A stretch of DNA of 64,000 bases, from positions 301,595-365,594 of the forward strand of contig NZ_JARAJZ010000003.1 of assembly GCF_028765345.1 (NCBI RefSeq), given 5' to 3'. The DNA is from Sporolactobacillus sp. CQH2019. GTDB taxonomy: Bacteria > Bacillota > Bacilli > Bacillales > Sporolactobacillaceae. Positions 53,343-63,806 of the stretch are shown here, piece by piece. The position numbers and the translations under genes were made by a program. The notes under the pieces were generated by a model. The model worked only from the letters and a program-made list of their open reading frames with translations, was not told where the DNA came from and ran no database searches. Numbering within the stretch: the stretch's first letter is position 1; every line of letters begins with the position of its first letter.

Positions 53343-54644
53343 GTGAACATTTTAATTATCTGTATCGGTTTGATTATTTTGGCATATTTTTGTTTTAAAG
53401 GCGTCCCCACACCCATTTCAGGTATTCTCTGCAGTGCATTGGTGCTGTTGCTTTTTCGGATGAATGTGTACGATGGCTTGATGGCCACTTATATGACCGG
53501 TTTTGTCAATTTCATAAAGAGTTACTTCATTATGCTCCTGTTTGGCTCGCTGTTTGGCAAAATTATGGAGATATCAGGTGCCGCTGATAGTATCGCTGAA
53601 AAGGTGGTAAATCTTGTAGGCAAGAAGAGTATTGTTCTTGGCATGGCCCTGACCACACTAATCTTAACTGTTAGCGGCATCTCTATTTTTGTGTGCATTT
53701 TCGCTGTATTGCCTATAGCGCTTCAGCTTTGTAAGAAGGCAAATTTGCCACGATATTTTATTATCGGCGCATTCACTATTGGAGCCTATTGCGGCTCTAC
53801 GGCTCCCTTTACACCATCTATTTATAATGTCGTGCCCACCAGATATCTAGGAACGACAGTGGCTGCGGCGTGGATTCCAGGTCTGATCTCATGTATCGTC
53901 TATTTTGTTCTGGCTATGATATGGATGTCCTATTGGGAAAAACGCGAGAGAGCTAGAGGGGCTTGTTACAGAACTGATGAATCAGAAGTAGCGGCTGAGG
54001 CTGAATTCAAGGCGGGAAACAAACGAAAATCTAATTTTATCCTAGCGATCTTGCCTATTATATTGCTGTTGTTGGCGCTGAATGTAGCCAAGTTATCAGT
54101 TGAGTATTCGCTGCTGGTAGGTTGTATCTCTGCCGTGGTTTTACAGTTTAAGACTCTTCCGCATGTTTGGCAGGAGATCAAGAACCACTTTCTAGTGGCC
54201 TGCAGCAACACAATGTCGGCCGCTATCAATACTGCCGCGGTTGTTGGTTTTGGCGCTGTCGTCGCCGCAACCTCGGGTTTTGAAACGCTGATCCATTTGG
54301 TTGCCCACATGGGAGGTAACCCGCTGCTTGGTGGTCTCATTACCACTGGTGCCTTAGCCGGAATCACTGGATCTTCCTCAGGTGGTATTGCCATGGCAGC
54401 TCCTATTCTGCAGAAGTATTTTCTTCCTCTTACCAATGCGCAGGCATTACATCGGGTAGCTACAGTTACTAGCCTTAGCTTGGGATCTTTGCCAAACTGT
54501 GGATTTCTCCAGACCGAGTTCAACTTGACGCAAGTGGATTTTAAAGAGTCCTATCTTTATATGGTTTTTCCTGTTGGTGTTGTTCTTGTATTGTTCCAAG
54601 CTGTGTTAACTTTAGGACTGAGTATCGTCTTGGGCATGGGATAA
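53343..54644 (+). CDS. GntP-family permease, probably for a short (hydroxy)carboxylate
   Basis: 433 residues, 12 or so membrane helices. GntP signatures: SLFGKIMEISGAADSIAEKVV, GAYCGSTAPFTPSIYNVVPTRYLGTT and TGALAGITGSSSGGIAMAAPI. The family carries gluconate, serine, citrate and hydroxybutyrate-type acids with protons or sodium. Ends at 54644; start ATG 53343 is preceded by AGGAGG (GTG at 53343 as written: GTGAAC, so a GTG start). The neighbours (CoA-transferase, hydratase) suggest a beta-hydroxy acid. Confidence 0.82.
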   Translation: MNILIICIGLIILAYFCFKGVPTPISGILCSALVLLLFRMNVYDGLMATYMTGFVNFIKSYFIMLLFGSLFGKIMEISGAADSIAEKVVNLVGKKSIVLGMALTTLILTVSGISIFVCIFAVLPIALQLCKKANLPRYFIIGAFTIGAYCGSTAPFTPSIYNVVPTRYLGTTVAAAWIPGLISCIVYFVLAMIWMSYWEKRERARGACYRTDESEVAAEAEFKAGNKRKSNFILAILPIILLLLALNVAKLSVEYSLLVGCISAVVLQFKTLPHVWQEIKNHFLVACSNTMSAAINTAAVVGFGAVVAATSGFETLIHLVAHMGGNPLLGGLITTGALAGITGSSSGGIAMAAPILQKYFLPLTNAQALHRVATVTSLSLGSLPNCGFLQTEFNLTQVDFKESYLYMVFPVGVVLVLFQAVLTLGLSIVLGMG

Positions 54645-55726
54645 GAGGTTGAAAACATAAGTTATCGGTTTGTAGTAGGGAGAGTATGTTTATTACGAGT
54701 TTGCAATTATGCATAGATTTTCGTCGGATTTGATACTGAAGAAGCCTTTCTTGCTAAAGGTGTTAGTTGATACCGAAACCAAAACCAAAACAATGACATG
54801 GGTATCCGCAAATACAATGGATGCTCATCGGCGAGCACTTAATCGCTGAAAATGGGTGTGACGATCACATCCATTTCCTTGTATTGAAGTTATTTCACCG
54901 TAACAATTGTAATATATGAAGCTGAAAATTTTGTGATATTTTTTTTACTTCTTTACGCCCTTGGAAGTGTGTCAGATAAAATCATTCCGTGGAGTCATCG
55001 GTGATCTGAACAAAGGTGTTTGGATGTCATTTCAGAAATATAGCAATTGAGGTGACGAGAATGGCCTAATTGTTAAACTTTCTTCACTGCTATCTAGAGC
55101 AAAAAGGACATTTCGATAAGCTTGGTTCTCTTAAAGACGGGTTTTGTCAATCAATAAGAAGGAACTACCCGCTTCAAGTGGAAAAAAGTTAATCATGTCT
55201 TCAAAGTGTTTGAAAACATCTCTTCTTTCTTGATGATCATTAGCTTATCATTCTCTGTCCTTTTCCGGTGTTTTTAGAATGCGTGTACCGTGTACATTTT
55301 TTTGCTTGCGATACAATTCATCGTCACATTTAGTCTCTACTTATCTAGTAGACTCAAGTACAAGATTATAGTGGAAACATACTAACCTTATTGGTGCAGA
55401 GAAGTATGATGAAACCCTCTGCGCCGCTTTTATTTTGTAGTGAGTAAGGGGGAATCGTTATAAGATCATGAATGACTCTATTGGTTTTTAGCGTCTGGCC
55501 TTCACCATTCAGAAATGTTCAGATGTCGGTCATTATTTTCGAAAAGATTGGTGTGTATTCTCGTCGCTTAAAAACTCTCGGCTGACATTATACTAAAAAC
55601 GACAGAACAGTCAGTTTAACTATGTATAATTTATATAGAGAAGGAAACGTTGAAGATTTAGTGAAGATTTAGTATCGAGGATCTATTTTAAACTAAAAAA
55701 TCGTACTTTAATGGCCGCGGCTGTTG
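54645..55726. other. 1.1 kb intergenic region with no confident gene
   Basis: AT-rich, with short fragments only (for example VDTETKTKTMTWVSANTMDAHRRALNR near 54760-54850). No intact coding sequence or RNA gene recognised. The right end contains promoter-2 upstream elements (listed separately). Confidence 0.5.
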
Positions 55727-55770
55727 ATAATAAGAGACATGTCTCCCTTTGGAGACATGTCTCTTATTAT
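55727..55770. promoter_or_regulatory. Palindromic upstream site 2 (candidate enhancer-binding-protein site)
   Basis: 20-bp perfect arms 55727-55746 and 55751-55770 with the core AAGAGACATGTCTCC / GGAGACATGTCTCTT. Flanks also match site 1: TGTTGAT(W)ATAAG before and TCTTATTA(Y)T(Y)GTCA after. Centre about 163 bases before GG of promoter 2. Confidence 0.65.
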
Positions 55771-55832
55771 TTGTCAAAGTCTAACCATTTCAAGAGGGGA
55801 TAAACATTTAGTGCGATTTTATTATGATGAAA

Positions 55833-55853
55833 GTCGCAAGATCGCAACTTTTT
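55833..55853. promoter_or_regulatory. Conserved dyad between UAS and sigma-54 promoter, site 2
   Basis: GTCGC (55833-55837), 6 bases, GCAAC (55844-55848), then TTTTTG. Corresponds to 51378-51398 in sequence and spacing. Confidence 0.45.
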
Positions 55854-55909
55854 GATTGACTTATCTCTTTAGAAACACTTAAAGTGCTGTTTTTATATCG
55901 ATAATCAAA

Positions 55910-55927
55910 TTGGCACAAATAATGCAT
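55910..55927 (+). promoter_or_regulatory. Sigma-54 promoter 2 (CoA-transferase unit)
   Basis: TTGGCACAAATAATGCAT with GG (55912-55913), ten bases, GC (55924-55925). Consensus TGGCAC-N5-TTGC type. About 150 bases before the CoA-transferase ATG. Confidence 0.8.
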
Positions 55928-56072
55928 TAAAAATTGTAGATGATCCGGACATCATTTTAAAATACATTTCACCCGTAAATATTTTATTGATTTTGGTAGA
56001 AAGGAGGGAAGGAGCAAGGTCACGGACGTGATGATATTGAGCTAGATAAATACTCTTGGGAGGGGTATAAAC

Positions 56073-57626
56073 ATGGCAAAGATAGTTTCGTCAGCGGAAG
56101 CTGCAAATTTAATTAAGGATGGTCAGAGCATAGCTGTTGGAGGATTCGTTGGCTTTGCAACGGCGGAGGAGGTGTTGGGAGCACTGGAAAAAAGATTTTT
56201 AACAACTGGATCACCCAAAAATCTTTTTGTTATGAATTGTGCAGGAGTAGGAGATAAGAAAGATCGGGGTATGAACCATTTCGGTCATGAAGGATTTGTT
56301 CGCAAAGTATATTGTGGCCATATTGGGTTAGCCCCAAAGCTTGCAAATCTAGTTAGTGAAAATAAGGTGGAATGTTATATAGTACCCCAGGGCGTGACGA
56401 CTCATATCTTGAGGGCAATCGCTGGAAAAAAACCTGGAGTTATTACCCACGTAGGGTTAAAAACCTATGCAGATCCCAGAGTAGAGGGCTGCCGTGCCAA
56501 TGACATTAGTAAAGAAGAAGTGGTTGAACTTATCAAAATTGATAATAAAGAATACTTGAGATATAAGCCTTTCCCTGTGAATGTAGCAATAATTCGGGGT
56601 ACTACTGCCGATGAAAACGGAAACATCACGGTTGAAAAAGAGGCTCTCTTCAGTGAACAGATTCAAATGGCACAAGCGGCCAAAAATTCAGGTGGCATTG
56701 TTATTGCACAGGTCGAGAGAATAGCAAGAAAAGGAAGCTTAAATCCTCAATATGTTAAGATACCAGGAATCTGCGTCGATTTCTTAGTCGTTGCAAAGCC
56801 AGAAAACCATTGTCAATCATTTGTGGACTCCTCTTTTAATCCGTCATGGTCTGGGCAAATCAAGGTACCCGTCGACAGACTTGAGAAAATGAAATTGAAT
56901 CAACGGAAGGTTTGTGCAAGACGTGCTGCTATGGAGCTAAGGCGAGGAGCAGTTGTAAATTTAGGAATTGGTGTTCCAGATGGTGTTGCAAATGTCGCAG
57001 CAGAAGAAGGATTGTCTGATCAATTAGTACTAACTATTGAATCAGGTGCAATAGGTGGTATTCCGGCTGGTGGGCTTGGCATTGGTGCAAGTCTAAATCC
57101 AGAAGCAATCATTGACCAAGATTATAATTTTGATTTTTATGATGGCGGCGGTTTGGATATCTGTTATCTTGGTTTAGCGGAGGCTGATGAGGACGGAAAT
57201 CTTAATGTAAGTAAATTCAGTGGGCGAGTAGTTGGACCGGGTGGCTTTATTAATATCTCACAAAACTCAAAGAAATTAGTATTTTGTGGTACATTTACCG
57301 CGAGTGGTTTAAAAACAGAAATTAGTGATGGTAGATTAAAGATTATTCAAGAAGGAAGAAATAAAAAATTTAAAAAACATGTGGAACAAATCACATTTAG
57401 TGGGGAATATGCAGCGGAAGCAGGACAAAAGGTTTTCTATATAACTGAAAGAGCTGTTTTTGAGTTAAGAAAAGAGGGCATGGTTCTTATTGAAATCGCA
57501 CCCGGCGTTGATCTTGAAAAAGATGTTATTAGTCAGATGGAATTTCGGCCAATCATTGCTGAAAATCTAAAAATCATGGATGAACGGATTTTTAAAGATG
57601 AACCAATGAATCTTAAGCTCGTGTAA
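56073..57626 (+). CDS. Fused CoA-transferase, propionate/acetate type
   Basis: 517 residues, both subunit domains in one chain, as in YdiF/Pct CoA-transferases that move CoA from acetyl-CoA or a product thioester to a short acid. N-terminal half GQSIAVGGFVGFATAEEVLGALE; C-terminal catalytic glutamate Glu323 in IESGAIGG, and GGLGIGASLNP, DFYDGGGLDICYLGLAEAD. AGGAG-type site and sigma-54 promoter 2 upstream. Suggests activation of the imported acid without ATP. Exact acid unknown. Confidence 0.93.
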   Translation: MAKIVSSAEAANLIKDGQSIAVGGFVGFATAEEVLGALEKRFLTTGSPKNLFVMNCAGVGDKKDRGMNHFGHEGFVRKVYCGHIGLAPKLANLVSENKVECYIVPQGVTTHILRAIAGKKPGVITHVGLKTYADPRVEGCRANDISKEEVVELIKIDNKEYLRYKPFPVNVAIIRGTTADENGNITVEKEALFSEQIQMAQAAKNSGGIVIAQVERIARKGSLNPQYVKIPGICVDFLVVAKPENHCQSFVDSSFNPSWSGQIKVPVDRLEKMKLNQRKVCARRAAMELRRGAVVNLGIGVPDGVANVAAEEGLSDQLVLTIESGAIGGIPAGGLGIGASLNPEAIIDQDYNFDFYDGGGLDICYLGLAEADEDGNLNVSKFSGRVVGPGGFINISQNSKKLVFCGTFTASGLKTEISDGRLKIIQEGRNKKFKKHVEQITFSGEYAAEAGQKVFYITERAVFELRKEGMVLIEIAPGVDLEKDVISQMEFRPIIAENLKIMDERIFKDEPMNLKLV

Positions 57627-58572
<946 letters not shown>

Positions 58573-58676
58573 GAATAAATGTTGTCGATTTAGATCGGGT
58601 GATTTAAAGGAAAGCTAGGACCAGCCAATTATGATAATGGCTTTTGATAATAATGAATTGAAGGGAGCAAGAAAAA

Positions 58677-59090
58677 ATGAACTACGAAGAGATTAAGATT
58701 GGGGACAGCGCAACTATTTCAAAAACGGTCACCGTACATGATGTCGAGACCTTTGCCGGTGTAACAGGAGATTTTAATCCTCTCCATATCAACGCTGAGT
58801 ATGCCAAAAATTCCCGTTTCAAAGAAAGGATTGCTCATGGAATATTGACAGCCGGTTTTATTTCTACTGTGTTGGGAACTAAATTGCCAGGAGAAGGCGG
58901 ACTATATCTAGGTCAAAATTTAAAGTTCACGGCACCGGTTAAATTTGGGGATACGGTCACGGCAAAGGCGACAGTAACAGAAAAACGGGATGATAAAAGA
59001 ATTGTAAAACTGCATACCGTTGTGACAAATCAAAACGGAAAAACTGTCATTGACGGAGAGGCAGTTATGATGATCATGGAAAAGAAATGA
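58677..59090 (+). CDS. MaoC-type (R)-enoyl-CoA hydratase
   Basis: 137 residues with the hotdog fold: FAGVTGDFNPLHINAEYAKNSRFKERIAHGILTAGFISTVLGTKLPG contains the catalytic Asp (GDFNPLH) and His of PhaJ-type (R)-specific enoyl-CoA hydratases. It interconverts enoyl-CoA and (R)-3-hydroxyacyl-CoA. AGGGAGCAAG before the ATG. Neighbour CoA-transferase and acyl-CoA dehydrogenase make a short beta-oxidation-like segment. Confidence 0.9.
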   Translation: MNYEEIKIGDSATISKTVTVHDVETFAGVTGDFNPLHINAEYAKNSRFKERIAHGILTAGFISTVLGTKLPGEGGLYLGQNLKFTAPVKFGDTVTAKATVTEKRDDKRIVKLHTVVTNQNGKTVIDGEAVMMIMEKK

Positions 59091-59193
59091 TTAGATTTAC
59101 TGACGATTTAAAAAAGCTTAGTCTTTAATAATAAAATGTTATCAATTTCCGGAGCTGAACAAACTCCGGAAAATTAATAAAAGGAGCGGAATT

Positions 59194-59973
59194 ATGCCAA
59201 AATTTCTGATCTGCTACAAATGGGTATTAGATGAACAGGATATTAAGATAGATTTACAAGCATCTAAATTAGATATTGGCCGTGCTAGGTCAAAGATTAG
59301 CGATTATGACCGTAATGCGATTGAGGCAGCTGCTTTGGAAGTTGAAAAAAAAGGTGGAAGCATTACAGCTCTGACTTATGGAGGAAGTTCTGCCAAACAA
59401 TCATTAAAAGATGCTTTGTCGCGCGGACCGGGAGATGCAGTCTGGGTTAATGATGACAATGCTGCTATGGCGGATGCCTTTGTTACCGCCAATGTACTAT
59501 CAGCTGCTGCTAAACGAATGGGTGACTATGATGTTATTCTTTGTGGCGAAGGTGCAGCCGATACATATGCTCAACAGGTAGGACCACGTATCGCTACTTT
59601 GCTTGGCATTCCGGCCATTACTTTTGTTAGTAATTTTAATATTGAAGGGGACAAGGTGATAGCTACACGTAAACTTAGTGATTGCACTGAAACAGTATCT
59701 GCTACATTCCCCGTATTGTTGACTGTACTGCCGGAAATTAACACACCGCGGATACCTGGTCTTAAGCAAGCGATGGGAGCCGCAAGAAAGCCGATCAAAG
59801 AAGTTAAAGTAGCCGATTTGGGTCTTGATACTGCAGCGCTTACTCCAAAAACAAAAGTTAAGAGTATGAAACCCTATGTGATGAGTCGCAAAAACGTTAT
59901 TTATAAAGATAACGACCCAGTTAATAATATAAACGCACTTGTCGCAAGCCTGCAAAAAGAAGGCATTATATAA
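59194..59973 (+). CDS. fixA: FixA, electron-transfer flavoprotein beta-type subunit
   Basis: 259 residues. MPKFLICYKWVLDEQDIKID, RSKISDYDRNAIEAA, ITALTYGGSSAKQSLKDALSRGPGDAVWV, DVILCGEGAADTYAQQVGPRIATLLGIPAITFV and the PRIPGLKQAMGAARKPIK segment match Escherichia coli FixA. In FixABCX the A-B pair holds FAD and bifurcates electrons from NADH. 5 bases before fixB (start codon at 59979 is not used, see next), AAAGGAG upstream. Confidence 0.93.
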   Translation: MPKFLICYKWVLDEQDIKIDLQASKLDIGRARSKISDYDRNAIEAAALEVEKKGGSITALTYGGSSAKQSLKDALSRGPGDAVWVNDDNAAMADAFVTANVLSAAAKRMGDYDVILCGEGAADTYAQQVGPRIATLLGIPAITFVSNFNIEGDKVIATRKLSDCTETVSATFPVLLTVLPEINTPRIPGLKQAMGAARKPIKEVKVADLGLDTAALTPKTKVKSMKPYVMSRKNVIYKDNDPVNNINALVASLQKEGII

Positions 59974-59990
59974 GGAGGATGGAGAAAGAT

Positions 59991-60926
59991 ATGTCGGAGA
60001 TATGGGTGTACTCAGAAGATATTACAATTACAAAGCAGCTCCTGACCTTGGCAGGCGATCTGGCACAAAAGAGCGGAAGAAAGGTAAGTGCCATTACGTT
60101 AGCTGAAGATAAAGCTGTTGAACTTGGACAATGCGGTGCAGATACAGTCTATCTGATTAAAGATAATAGCCTTTGGCCGGAAAGCTATGCTAAAACGATT
60201 GCTGATCTTACTGCCAAATACCAACCAGAACTGTTTCTAATTGGAGGAACGCTCAGAGGAAAGGATCTGGCTGCTAAAGTTGCGGCTAGCGTCCAGACGG
60301 GGTTGGTTTCAGATGCATTTTCCGTGCGTATAGGTAGCGACGGCTTTGAAACAGATCGCTTGATGTACGGTGGTTTGGTCATTAGCACAGAACTGCTGAG
60401 CAAGGGATGCCTTGTCACTGTGCCTGCTCGATTGTTCGATCCGATGCAAGTTGATTCTTCTCTTAGTGCCGAAATCGTCAAGATAGAAGCTATAAATGAC
60501 AATCGTCTCTCTATAGGGGAAGTTCATCCTATTGTTCATGAAGGCGCCGATATTGGCACGGCCGACAAAGTAGTAGGTTTTGGCCGTGGTGTAGGGAAAC
60601 AGGAAGACATCAAACTCATTGAAGCATTGGCCGACGCTTTAGGTGCTGAAGTGGGTTGCACACGTCCAATTGCTGAAGATGCCCAATGGTTGCCGATGGA
60701 ACGTTATATTGGCATATCTGGCCAGAAGATTACGCCTTCTTTTTATCTGACGGTTGGTATATCGGGACAGGTACAACATATCGCTGGAGTGCGTGATTCA
60801 AAATTGATTGTGGCAATTGATATAAACGAGAATGCGCCGATTTTTGCCGCAGCTGATTACGGCATTGTCGGCGATTACGTAAAAATTGTTCCGGCACTTA
60901 TTAGTGCCATTCAGAAGGCGAAATAA
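59991..60926 (+). CDS. fixB: FixB, electron-transfer flavoprotein alpha-type subunit
   Basis: 311 residues from ATG 59991 (GGAG 6 bases upstream; ATG 59979 would touch AGGAGG). EIWVYSEDITITKQLLTLAGDLA start, TVYLIKDNS, PVAR-type CTRPIAEDAQWLPMERYIGISGQKITPSFYLTVGISGQVQHIAGVRDSKLIVAIDINENAPIFAAADYGIVGDYVKIVPALI is the FAD-binding C-terminal domain. Partner of FixA. Confidence 0.93.
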   Translation: MSEIWVYSEDITITKQLLTLAGDLAQKSGRKVSAITLAEDKAVELGQCGADTVYLIKDNSLWPESYAKTIADLTAKYQPELFLIGGTLRGKDLAAKVAASVQTGLVSDAFSVRIGSDGFETDRLMYGGLVISTELLSKGCLVTVPARLFDPMQVDSSLSAEIVKIEAINDNRLSIGEVHPIVHEGADIGTADKVVGFGRGVGKQEDIKLIEALADALGAEVGCTRPIAEDAQWLPMERYIGISGQKITPSFYLTVGISGQVQHIAGVRDSKLIVAIDINENAPIFAAADYGIVGDYVKIVPALISAIQKAK

Positions 60927-60946
60927 GCGGATAGAGGAGCAGAAAG

Positions 60947-62230
60947 ATGAGCGGAGAGGAAAAGGTAGACGTACTGGTTATCGGTGGTGGGATGGCTGGG
61001 CTGTCCTGTGCCTACCTGCTGGCGAAAGCTGGGAAAGAGGTCGTTGTTGTTGAACGGGGTGAATCCTGTGGAGGAAAAACTCTAACCGGAGGTCGGATTT
61101 ATACTTACTCTCTGGAAAAATTATTAGGGAAAGAATTGTTTTCCCAGGCTCCCTTGGAAAGGCCTATTGTGAAAGAACAGATAGCTATGACACATTCACA
61201 GGGCGCTTTGACCATCGACTATACAGACTATGACTTTAAGGAAGATGTGCCACAGTCCTATTCCGTGCTTCAGGCAGTGTTTAATCCTTGGTTGGCTGAG
61301 CAAGCGGAAGAAGCCGGGGCAGTTATTGCCGGCGGAATCTTAGTTGAAAATTTGATCGAAAAAGACGGTCGGATCATCGGTGTGAAAATGGGTGACGAGG
61401 AAATGCTGGCCGATTTAGTTGTTGCCGCCGACGGTATTAATAGTTTTATAGCTCAGAAGGCGGGTTTGAGAGGTGATTTGATCGGAGCGGAAATTGCAGT
61501 CGGTGTTAAAGAACTGATTGAGTTGCCGGAAGGAATCATTAATGCCCGATTTGGTCTCTCAAAGGGCGAGGGAGCGGCTCGGCTGTTTTTGGGGGTCACC
61601 GAAGGAATCGGGGGTGGCGGCTTTCTGTATACCAATAGGAATAGTATTTCATTAGGATTGGCTATTGCGCCAGAGAAACTTGGTGAACAAAAGAAGCCAC
61701 TACCGGACATTATGCAGGACTTTAAAATGCATCCCTCAATATATCCGCTAATTGAAGGAGGCGAGACAGTTGAGTATGGAGCGCATCTAGTAAGCGAAGC
61801 GGGTTATAACGGTGTGCCGAAAAAATTATATCGGGAAGGATTACTGGTTGTCGGCGATGCAGGTGGGTTGTGCATTAATATGGGGACTTCGATCCGGGGG
61901 ATGGATCTGGCGATTGCCAGTGCCATTGCAGCTGCGAATGCCTATTTGGAAGCGCAGAATGCTACAGAAGTGGGAAACATCTATACGAAAAAATTGTCGG
62001 AGACGATTCTGCCGACAATGAAAATATATAGAAAGTATCCGGTGATGATGGAAATTCCCCGTTTGTTTAAAGAATATCCACTAATGGCAAACGATATAAT
62101 GCATTTTTTATTTACCGTAGATGGGAAAATTCCGAAGAAGATGCTGAAGTCGATTCAGAAGGTCGTTAAACAAGATGTTGGGTTGAAGAATCTACTATCT
62201 GACGGTTGGAAGGGGCTTAGAGCGTTATGA
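60947..62230 (+). CDS. fixC: FixC, flavoprotein of the FixABCX complex
   Basis: 427 residues. FAD-binding GxGxxG in VLVIGGGMAGLSCAYLLAKAGKEVVVVERG and VVAADGINSFIAQKAGL, GDAGGLCINMGTSIRGMDLAIASA. Homologous to ETF-quinone oxidoreductase; receives electrons for quinone or substrate flavins. ATGA overlap with fixX. Confidence 0.93.
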   Translation: MSGEEKVDVLVIGGGMAGLSCAYLLAKAGKEVVVVERGESCGGKTLTGGRIYTYSLEKLLGKELFSQAPLERPIVKEQIAMTHSQGALTIDYTDYDFKEDVPQSYSVLQAVFNPWLAEQAEEAGAVIAGGILVENLIEKDGRIIGVKMGDEEMLADLVVAADGINSFIAQKAGLRGDLIGAEIAVGVKELIELPEGIINARFGLSKGEGAARLFLGVTEGIGGGGFLYTNRNSISLGLAIAPEKLGEQKKPLPDIMQDFKMHPSIYPLIEGGETVEYGAHLVSEAGYNGVPKKLYREGLLVVGDAGGLCINMGTSIRGMDLAIASAIAAANAYLEAQNATEVGNIYTKKLSETILPTMKIYRKYPVMMEIPRLFKEYPLMANDIMHFLFTVDGKIPKKMLKSIQKVVKQDVGLKNLLSDGWKGLRAL

Positions 62231-62529
62231 GCATTAAACGGCAGAAGGTAGAAGAATTATTGGGCTATGATAAGTTCAACGTAGACGAACAGAATCCTCA
62301 TATTGTGCTAGATCCAGAGATCTGTGCAAAATGTAAAACGGAACCCTGTCTGATGGTTTGTCCAGCAGGATTGTATCGAAAGAAAGAAGACAATAAAATA
62401 GTTTTTGACTATGCTGGCTGTCTGGAATGTGGGACATGCCGGGTGGTGTGCCGAGATTATGGTAATAAAGGCATTGTAAAATGGGTATATCCAAATGGTA
62501 CTTTTGGTGTCCATTTTCGGTATGGCTGA
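62227..62529 (+). CDS. fixX: FixX, ferredoxin-like subunit of FixABCX
   Basis: 100 residues. IVLDPEICAKCKTEPCLMVCPAGLYRKKEDNKIVFDYAGCLECGTCRVVC has the cysteines for a 4Fe-4S cluster. Translationally coupled to fixC, completing the fixABCX order. Confidence 0.93.
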   Translation: MSIKRQKVEELLGYDKFNVDEQNPHIVLDPEICAKCKTEPCLMVCPAGLYRKKEDNKIVFDYAGCLECGTCRVVCRDYGNKGIVKWVYPNGTFGVHFRYG

Positions 62530-62669
62530 GTTAAAGATAATAAGTTTCCTTGCTAAGCAAAGGACACCTACGTGAGCTGGTATATGATGGATTCTTATTG
62601 AACGGAACGTACTAAAAATTTTCCGAGAGAAACTAAGCTTTGAAATAAAATATATTTGGAGGGGTTTAT

Positions 62670-63806
62670 ATGGGATTTCCATTAACTGAGGAACAACAAC
62701 TTATTCAATCGTCGGCCAGAGACTTTGCATTAAAAGAAGTTGCACCGCTGGCTGAAAAAATTGATCGTGAAGGAGTTTTTCCTGCAGAAACAATGAAAAA
62801 ATTAGCGGAACTGGGATTGACAGGCATTCCTACACCAACTGAATATGGTGGTGGAGGTGCTGATTTTCTTAGCTATGCATTAGTGATTGAAGAGTTAGCA
62901 AAGCAATGTGCCTCTACAGCAGTTGTATTGGCAGTTCATACTTTAACACAAAGTCCTATTCTTGTATTTGGGACAGAAAAACAAAAAGCAAAATTCTTGC
63001 CAATGCTGACTCATTATCAGGTTCTTGGAGGATTCGCCCTTACGGAGGCCGGAGCGGGCTCGGATGCCGGAGCTGTGAGCACAACTGCTGTTCTAGATGG
63101 AGATCATTACGTGATTAATGGAACGAAAATGTTTATTACAAATGGTGATGGTGCCGGTGTTGTTATTTTAATGGCTAGAACTGGTTCTGAACCGGGAACA
63201 AAAGGAATCACTGCTTTTATTGTGGAAAAGAGTGTTTCACCTTTTGAAGTTGGCAAACATGAAGATAAAATGGGTGTCAGAGGATCTCATACGACAGAGC
63301 TTATTTTTAAAAACTGTCGCGTTCCTAAAGAAAACGTATTGGGAAAAGTTGGAGAAGGCTTTAAGGTTGCAATGACTGCTCTAGATTGTGGACGTGTCGG
63401 AATTGCTGCACAGGCGGTAGGGATTGCGCAAGCATGTTTGGAAGAATCGATTAGTTATTCGAAGGAACGTCATCAGTTTGGTAAGCCGATTGCCGCTAAA
63501 CAGGCAATTAAATGGATGATAGCCGATATGGCAAAAGATGTTATGGCTGCAAGATTAATGGTTCGCAATGCTGCATCGTTGAAAGATCAAGGAAAACCAT
63601 TCACTTTAGAAGCTGCGAGTGCGAAGCTTTTCGCTTCTGAAACTGCAATGAAACATTCAATAAAAGCATTACAAATTCATGGTGGTTATGGTTATATTAG
63701 AGGTGCTAAAGTGGAACGCCTTATGCGTGATGCTAAAATAACAGAAATTTATGAAGGAACGTCGGAAGTCCAAAGAATTGTTATCTCAGGTAATGTGCTG
63801 CGGTAA
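62670..63806 (+). CDS. Acyl-CoA dehydrogenase, short-chain type
   Basis: 378 residues. FAD enzyme acting on the alpha-beta bond of acyl-CoA: FALTEAGAGSDAGAVSTTAV, VINGTKMFITNGD, DKMGVRGSHTTELIF, ERHQFGKPIAAKQAIKWMIADMA, and the catalytic Glu in EIYEGTSEVQR. Bcd-like. With FixABCX it may run as an enoyl-CoA reductase, as CaiA does. Own ribosome site GGAGGGG; 140 bases after fixX, with a hairpin-like repeat in between. Confidence 0.94.
   Translation: MGFPLTEEQQLIQSSARDFALKEVAPLAEKIDREGVFPAETMKKLAELGLTGIPTPTEYGGGGADFLSYALVIEELAKQCASTAVVLAVHTLTQSPILVFGTEKQKAKFLPMLTHYQVLGGFALTEAGAGSDAGAVSTTAVLDGDHYVINGTKMFITNGDGAGVVILMARTGSEPGTKGITAFIVEKSVSPFEVGKHEDKMGVRGSHTTELIFKNCRVPKENVLGKVGEGFKVAMTALDCGRVGIAAQAVGIAQACLEESISYSKERHQFGKPIAAKQAIKWMIADMAKDVMAARLMVRNAASLKDQGKPFTLEAASAKLFASETAMKHSIKALQIHGGYGYIRGAKVERLMRDAKITEIYEGTSEVQRIVISGNVLR

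Noticed and set aside
54760-54850. Fragment with WVSANTMDAHRRAL as an isopropylmalate-synthase-like remnant
   Set aside because: Only about 27 residues and weak resemblance.
51273-55770. The two palindromes as ends of one insertion sequence
   Set aside because: They are about 4.4 kb apart, each self-complementary, and lie at fixed distances from sigma-54 promoters, which fits regulatory sites better.
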